A DNA stretch of 64,000 nucleotides from Bradyrhizobium ottawaense. GTDB taxonomy: Bacteria > Pseudomonadota > Alphaproteobacteria > Rhizobiales > Xanthobacteraceae. Under the pieces are notes generated by a model, which did no database searches, was not told where the DNA came from, and saw nothing but the letters and a program-made list of their open reading frames with translations. Positions 59,803-64,000 of the stretch are shown here, piece after piece (the first letter of the stretch is position 1; the number at the start of each line of letters is the position of its first letter). Made by a program: the position numbers and the translations under genes. The stretch covers positions 5,432,001-5,496,000 of the forward strand of contig NZ_CP029425.2 of assembly GCF_002278135.3 (NCBI RefSeq). The letters are read 5' to 3'.

Positions 59803-62800
59803 TTCGGTATCTCCTCGAATACGCCGTGATGAGGCCTGCCATCGTTGCGCTTGCGCAGCATGGCGAAGAGATAGGGCACGATCAGCAATGTCGTCGGCGT
59901 TGCAAACAGCAGCCCACCAATAACGGCACGCGCGAGCGCCGCGTTTTGCTCCTCGCCCGGGCCTCCGATCGCCATCGGGATCATGCCCACGATCATCGCG
60001 GCGGCCGTCATCAGGACCGGACGGATTCGCGTGCGACCCGCGCTCAACGCAGCCTGGAGGGCCGACTGCCCCTTCAGCTGCTCGTCACGCGCGAAGGTCA
60101 CGAGCAGGATCGAATTGGCGGACGCGACGCCGATCGCCATGATCGCGCCCATCAGCGAAGGCACGTTCAACGTCGTTCCCGTGATGAACAGCATCGTCAC
60201 GATACCGCAGAAGGTTGCCGGCAGCGCCAGGATGACGACGAAGGGATCGCCGAAGTTCTGGTAGTTCACAACCATCAGCAGATAGACCAGGATGGCTGCA
60301 AACAGCAGCCCGATCCCGAGATCGCGAAACGACTGATGCATGCTTTGGATCTGGCCCAGGACCTGGATCGAATTGCCGGGCTGGAGCTGCTTCTGCAGCG
60401 TCGCGGTCACCCTGTCGATATCGGCTGCGACGCTGCCGAGATCGCGGCCCTGGACGCTCGCATAGACGTCGAACACCGGCTGGACATTGGCCTGGTTCAA
60501 ATTGGTGGGCACGGTGCCCCGCTTGAACGTTGCGACGTTGCTGAGCAGGCCCGGGACTGTCTGCCCGCTTGCAGCAAGCGAGGCCGAAACCGGTGTGTTA
60601 CCCAAAGCGTTGAGCGTATTGGCCTTGTATTCGGGGGTCTGCACAGCCAGATAGTACGGGATGCCTGACGTCGGATCGGTCCAGAAATTGGGCGAGACCT
60701 GGGCGGACGAGCTGAGGCTGACATTGATGTTTGTCGCAACCGTGCTGGCATTGAGCCCGAGCTGCGCAGCGCGGGTGCGGTCTATGTCAGCGTAGAATGC
60801 GGGAGCGTCGACCTCCTGCTGAAGATGCGCATCGACGATCCCGGGAACTGCCGCCAGGCTCTTCTGCACCTGCTCTGCGACCGCCAGATTGTTGGCGCCG
60901 TAGCCGGCCGTCCGGACGTCGATCTGCGCCGGCAGGCCGAAGTTCAGGATCTGCGTGACGATATCCGCCGCCTGAAAATAGAACAGATCCTCGGGAAATG
61001 CGGATGGCAGCACCTGGCGCAGCTTCTTGACATAATCCGCGGTCGGCCTGTGTCCGTCCTTGAGCGACACGAGGATGGTGCCGTCGTTCACCCCTATCGT
61101 CGAACCGTCGGTGAATGCCAGATTATAGGAGCGCGCCGGCAGTCCGATATTGTCGACGATCAGTGCCCGGTCCTTGTCCGGAATGACTTCGCGGATCTTG
61201 TCCTCGACCGCCTGGAAGATCGCCTCCGTGTGCTCGATGCGGGTGCCGGCGGGTGCGCGAACATGGAGCTGGATCTGACCACCGTCGATCAAGGGGTAGA
61301 AGTCCCTGCCGACGTAGATGAACATGACGCCCCCGAGGGCCAGCATCAGCGCGGCCACCACCGGGACGATGCTCCGGCGCCGAAGTAAAACCATCAGGAG
61401 ATCGGAATAGCCGTCGCGCAGCCGCTCGAATCCACGCTCGAACATGGCGGAGGCCCTCGCGAAAACCCCGGACGGACTCTCGTCCTTGGAATGGCGCCGC
61501 TCGCCCTTCAGCAGCAGACCGATCGTGATTGGTGTCAGCGTCCGCGACAGCCCGTATGACGCCAGCATCGCGAACACCACCGCCAGACCGAGCGGAGTGA
61601 AGAGGTACTTGGCCGGTCCCTGCAGGAACACCACCGAAGTGAACACGCAACTGATCGCGAGCGTAGAGACGAGCGTCGGCACCGCGATTTCGGCTGCGCC
61701 ATGCAGCGTTGCGTCCGACAGCGGCATCCCCTCCTCCGTCCAGAGCCGATGCGTGTTCTCGATCGTCACCGTCGAATCGTCGACCAGTATGCCGACCGCA
61801 AGCGCGAGTCCCCCCAGCGTCATCGTGTTGAGGGTCTCTCCCAGAAAATGCAGAACGACGAGCGAGGACAGCATCGCGAGCGGGATCGAGATCAGGACGA
61901 CGAGCGTCGACCGCCACGATCCGAGAAACACCAGGATCATCAGCGCCGTGAGGCCCGCCGCGATCGCGCCTTCCCGCAGCACGCCGTCGACCGAATGGGT
62001 GACGAAGACAGATTGATCGAACAGCTCGTTGATCTTCAGCCCGGCAGGTGCCGAGGCCCGAATCGACTTCAAGGCGTGCTTGACACCGTTGACGACCGCA
62101 AGTGTCGAAGCGTTGCCGTTCTTGATCACGCTGAGCAGGACCGAACGATGGCCGTCCTCGCGCACGATGTTCTGCTGCACCTGTGATCCATCGCGGACCT
62201 GGGCAACATCTTGCAGCAGGATCGTGGCGCCATTCGCGAACTTGACCGGGATCATATTGAGATCCTTGATCGAGGCCGGTGTCGCATTGGTCCGGACGGT
62301 GTACTGGGTGTCGCCGATCTTCGCCGTGCCTGTCGGCAGCGTCAGCTTCTGGGTATTCACTGCATTGACGATGTCGAGCGGCGTCAGTCCGCGCGACAGC
62401 AGCTTGCTCGGATCGATGTCGACCATGATCTGACGATACTTGCCGCCCGCAGGCGTTGGCAGCGTCACCCCGGGGACAGGAGCCATCTGCTGCCGGATCC
62501 GGTAGATGCCGAAATCGTATAATTGCTGTTCGTTCAGCTTGTCGGACTCGAGGCTGAGCTGCAGCACCGGCACGCTCGAGGCATTGAACTGCACGATGAC
62601 CGGCGGCTGAATACCCGGCGGCATCAAGGCGCGGATGGCGTTCGTCGCCGAGACGATCTGCGAGATCGCGAGATCGAGATTGACGTCCGGCTGGAAGTAG
62701 ATCTTCTGAACCGACAAGCCGTTGAGCGTCTGCGCCTCGATGTTCTTGATGCCGCTGACATTGGCGCTGATCGAATACTGGCTGTACGTGCTGACACGCT

Positions 62801-62981
62801 GCTCCATCTCCGGAGTGGAGAGGCCGGTGTAACTCCAGATGACGGTGACGACGGGAATGCGGATCTCGGGAAAGACGTCCGTCGGCATCGACCAAATCGC
62901 GATGCCGCCGAGAAACAGGATCAGCGCCGCAAGCACGTAGAACGTATGCGGAAACCTCAGCGCGAATCGAACAATTCCCAT
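59799..62981 (-). CDS. RND-family efflux permease
   Basis: A 1060-residue AcrB-like permease with twelve membrane segments and two large periplasmic loops. GILVDDSTVTIENTHRL holds the proton-relay Asp pair of segment four, and GAIMAIGVASANSILLVTF its counterpart. The ATG at 62981 has GGCGGAAG upstream; the frame is open 183 codons further, but that part overlaps the sigma-factor gene and is not coding. It resembles the MexB/CusA-like group that exports hydrophobic compounds; substrates unknown. Coupled to the adaptor gene by a 4-bp overlap. Confidence 0.92.
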   Translation of the reverse strand: MGIVRFALRFPHTFYVLAALILFLGGIAIWSMPTDVFPEIRIPVVTVIWSYTGLSTPEMEQRVSTYSQYSISANVSGIKNIEAQTLNGLSVQKIYFQPDVNLDLAISQIVSATNAIRALMPPGIQPPVIVQFNASSVPVLQLSLESDKLNEQQLYDFGIYRIRQQMAPVPGVTLPTPAGGKYRQIMVDIDPSKLLSRGLTPLDIVNAVNTQKLTLPTGTAKIGDTQYTVRTNATPASIKDLNMIPVKFANGATILLQDVAQVRDGSQVQQNIVREDGHRSVLLSVIKNGNASTLAVVNGVKHALKSIRASAPAGLKINELFDQSVFVTHSVDGVLREGAIAAGLTALMILVFLGSWRSTLVVLISIPLAMLSSLVVLHFLGETLNTMTLGGLALAVGILVDDSTVTIENTHRLWTEEGMPLSDATLHGAAEIAVPTLVSTLAISCVFTSVVFLQGPAKYLFTPLGLAVVFAMLASYGLSRTLTPITIGLLLKGERRHSKDESPSGVFARASAMFERGFERLRDGYSDLLMVLLRRRSIVPVVAALMLALGGVMFIYVGRDFYPLIDGGQIQLHVRAPAGTRIEHTEAIFQAVEDKIREVIPDKDRALIVDNIGLPARSYNLAFTDGSTIGVNDGTILVSLKDGHRPTADYVKKLRQVLPSAFPEDLFYFQAADIVTQILNFGLPAQIDVRTAGYGANNLAVAEQVQKSLAAVPGIVDAHLQQEVDAPAFYADIDRTRAAQLGLNASTVATNINVSLSSSAQVSPNFWTDPTSGIPYYLAVQTPEYKANTLNALGNTPVSASLAASGQTVPGLLSNVATFKRGTVPTNLNQANVQPVFDVYASVQGRDLGSVAADIDRVTATLQKQLQPGNSIQVLGQIQSMHQSFRDLGIGLLFAAILVYLLMVVNYQNFGDPFVVILALPATFCGIVTMLFITGTTLNVPSLMGAIMAIGVASANSILLVTFARDEQLKGQSALQAALSAGRTRIRPVLMTAAAMIVGMIPMAIGGPGEEQNAALARAVIGGLLFATPTTLLIVPYLFAMLRKRNDGRPHHGVFEEIPK

Positions 62982-63120
62982 GATGACTTCCGCCTGAAGA
63001 CAATTGCGCCTAACTTCGAACAGATGATGACGAGCCGGCATCCGTTCAAATGAAAACCAATTCAGGACGTCTTGCCGGAACGACTGCGCTCGGCCGCGTC
63101 CATCACCGGTTCTCGATCGC

Positions 63121-64000
63121 TCAGAGAGACGTGAGTTCTTCCGGAGTGGATTCCGTAACGCCACGAGAATAATCACGCGGCGCGGGAGATACGCGTCCAC
63201 GCGATTCGAAAGCGCACGCCGCATTCTGCGCCGCCAGTACCACGGCCCGTCTGACCCTTGCGAATGCGCAGATCTCGATCTGCCGGACCCGCTCGCTCGA
63301 GATGGAGAGTTCACGACCAAGCTGTTCGAGCGTGCGGGGGTGCTCAGCCAGCCGCCTCGCCTCCAACACGCGCCGCTCGCGCTCCGTAAGGACATCGAGT
63401 GCCAGGCGCAACGCGTTGGTGCGACGCTCTGTCTGTTCCTGCTCGGCGATGACCGTCTCGGCGTCGATTGCATCGTCAACCAGCAAGCTCTGCCACTCGG
63501 CTCCCTCCTCGTCGCATCCAACGCGCGCATTCAGCGAGAGGTCGCCGTTCAAGCGGGAGTCCATCTCGATCACGTCGCGCGTCGCAACGTCGAGCCTCCC
63601 GGCAATCATCCTGGCAGCCTCCAGCGTGAGGCCCGCCATCTCACCGCCTGTCGCTCTCCTCATCTCGCTGCGGAGCCTGAAGAACAGCTTCCTCTGGGCC
63701 GTCGTCGTACCGATGCGGACCAGCGACCAGGACCGCAGGATGTACTCGTGAATGGTTGCTTTGACCCACCACACTGCATAGCTGGAAAACCGCGCGCCGC
63801 GACCGGCCTCGAAACGGGAGGCCGCGATCACGAGCCCGAGATTTGCTTCAGCAATGAGATCAGCCAGCGGAAGGCCATATCCCCTGTAACCTCGCGCCAA
63901 CCTTGCTGCGAGGCGGAGGTGACTGGTGACGAGCACGTTGGCGGCGTCAGGATCCCGCGTTTCCTGCCAACGACGTGCCAGCCGCTGCTCCTGATCAGGC
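63121..64000 (-). CDS. RpoH-like sigma-32 factor, N-terminus beyond the window
   Basis: At least 292 residues are visible, with the start outside the right edge. Region 2 reads LVTSHLRLAARLARGYRGYGLPLADLIAEANLGL and FSSYAVWWVKATIHEYILRSWSLVRIGTT; region 4 reads LTERERRVLEARRLAEHPRTLEQLGRELSISSERVRQIE. These are RpoH signatures (RpoH box region TTAQRKLFFRLR). Alphaproteobacteria often carry two or three RpoH paralogues for heat or oxidative stress. The C-terminal 50 residues are an extension rich in Arg and Ser. It lies upstream of the RND operon in the same direction. Confidence 0.85.
   Translation of the reverse strand, partial: PDQEQRLARRWQETRDPDAANVLVTSHLRLAARLARGYRGYGLPLADLIAEANLGLVIAASRFEAGRGARFSSYAVWWVKATIHEYILRSWSLVRIGTTTAQRKLFFRLRSEMRRATGGEMAGLTLEAARMIAGRLDVATRDVIEMDSRLNGDLSLNARVGCDEEGAEWQSLLVDDAIDAETVIAEQEQTERRTNALRLALDVLTERERRVLEARRLAEHPRTLEQLGRELSISSERVRQIEICAFARVRRAVVLAAQNAACAFESRGRVSPAPRDYSRGVTESTPEELTSL

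Noticed and set aside
62982..63530. Upstream extension of the RND permease by 183 codons
   Set aside because: It overlaps the sigma-factor gene in another frame; the ATG at 62981 has a ribosome site and gives the normal N-terminus.

Overview
The window is about 64 kb of GC-rich alphaproteobacterial chromosome, most likely from Bradyrhizobium or a close relative. Four things point there: the gene content (a full sox cluster with soxR/S/V/W, DUF3300/DUF2950 secreted proteins, an IalB protein, a FixK-type regulator, FixJ-type response regulators), recurrent FixK boxes, an RpoH-like sigma factor, and a dispersed non-coding repeat (about 24.45-25.11 kb) of a type I associate with that genus. I see no rRNA, tRNA, IS element or CRISPR array. 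Species assignment is inference.

Layout. (1) 1-5.2 kb: a ubiX-ubiD decarboxylase pair between AraC- and LysR-type regulators, then a TctC/Bug-type solute-binding protein. (2) 5.3-11.2 kb: a minus-strand operon for a carbohydrate-like substrate (binding protein, two permeases, Gfo/Idh/MocA oxidoreductase, ThuA-like protein, LacI regulator), with no ABC ATPase. (3) 11.3-24.4 kb: sulfur oxidation. soxXYZABCD runs on the minus strand and continues into two secreted DsrE-family proteins, a secreted hydrolase and a YeeE/YedE transporter. Divergent accessory genes follow: soxW, an unknown secreted protein, soxV, soxS, soxR and a second YeeE. Similar AT-rich motifs lie in three sox promoters and are candidate SoxR operators. 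(4) 24.4-25.2 kb: repeat-derived, no gene. (5) 25.2-32.5 kb: a DUF3422 protein; a nickel uptake operon (NiCoT permease overlapping a TonB-dependent receptor) preceded by a textbook NikR operator; and a siderophore-type TonB receptor.

(6) 33-55 kb: genes that look like one low-oxygen-controlled block. Four TTGAT-N4-ATCAA or near-identical FixK/FNR boxes, plus one TTGAC-N4-GTCAA palindrome, lie in front of: a DUF3300-DUF2950-EipA-like operon; divergent HlyD/membrane-protein and PPK2 operons; an operon of a large Orn/Lys/Arg-type decarboxylase, an AspT-like antiporter and a second EipA-like protein; divergent DUF1275-SulP and a second AspT-like transporter with a hydrolase and an IalB protein; and a K+ channel-like protein. 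A histidine kinase with a periplasmic ABC-type sensor domain, two FixJ-like response regulators and a FixK-type Crp/Fnr regulator sit in the same block, so the probable controllers lie among their targets.

(7) 55.2-64 kb: a second TctC protein, several small secreted proteins, an RND efflux pump with its adaptor and a secreted Pro/Ser/Thr-rich protein, and an RpoH-like sigma factor cut by the window end.

The best candidates for under-described biology are the FixK-box block, especially the decarboxylase-antiporter-EipA operon, and the DUF3300 protein carrying an S74-like self-processing domain.
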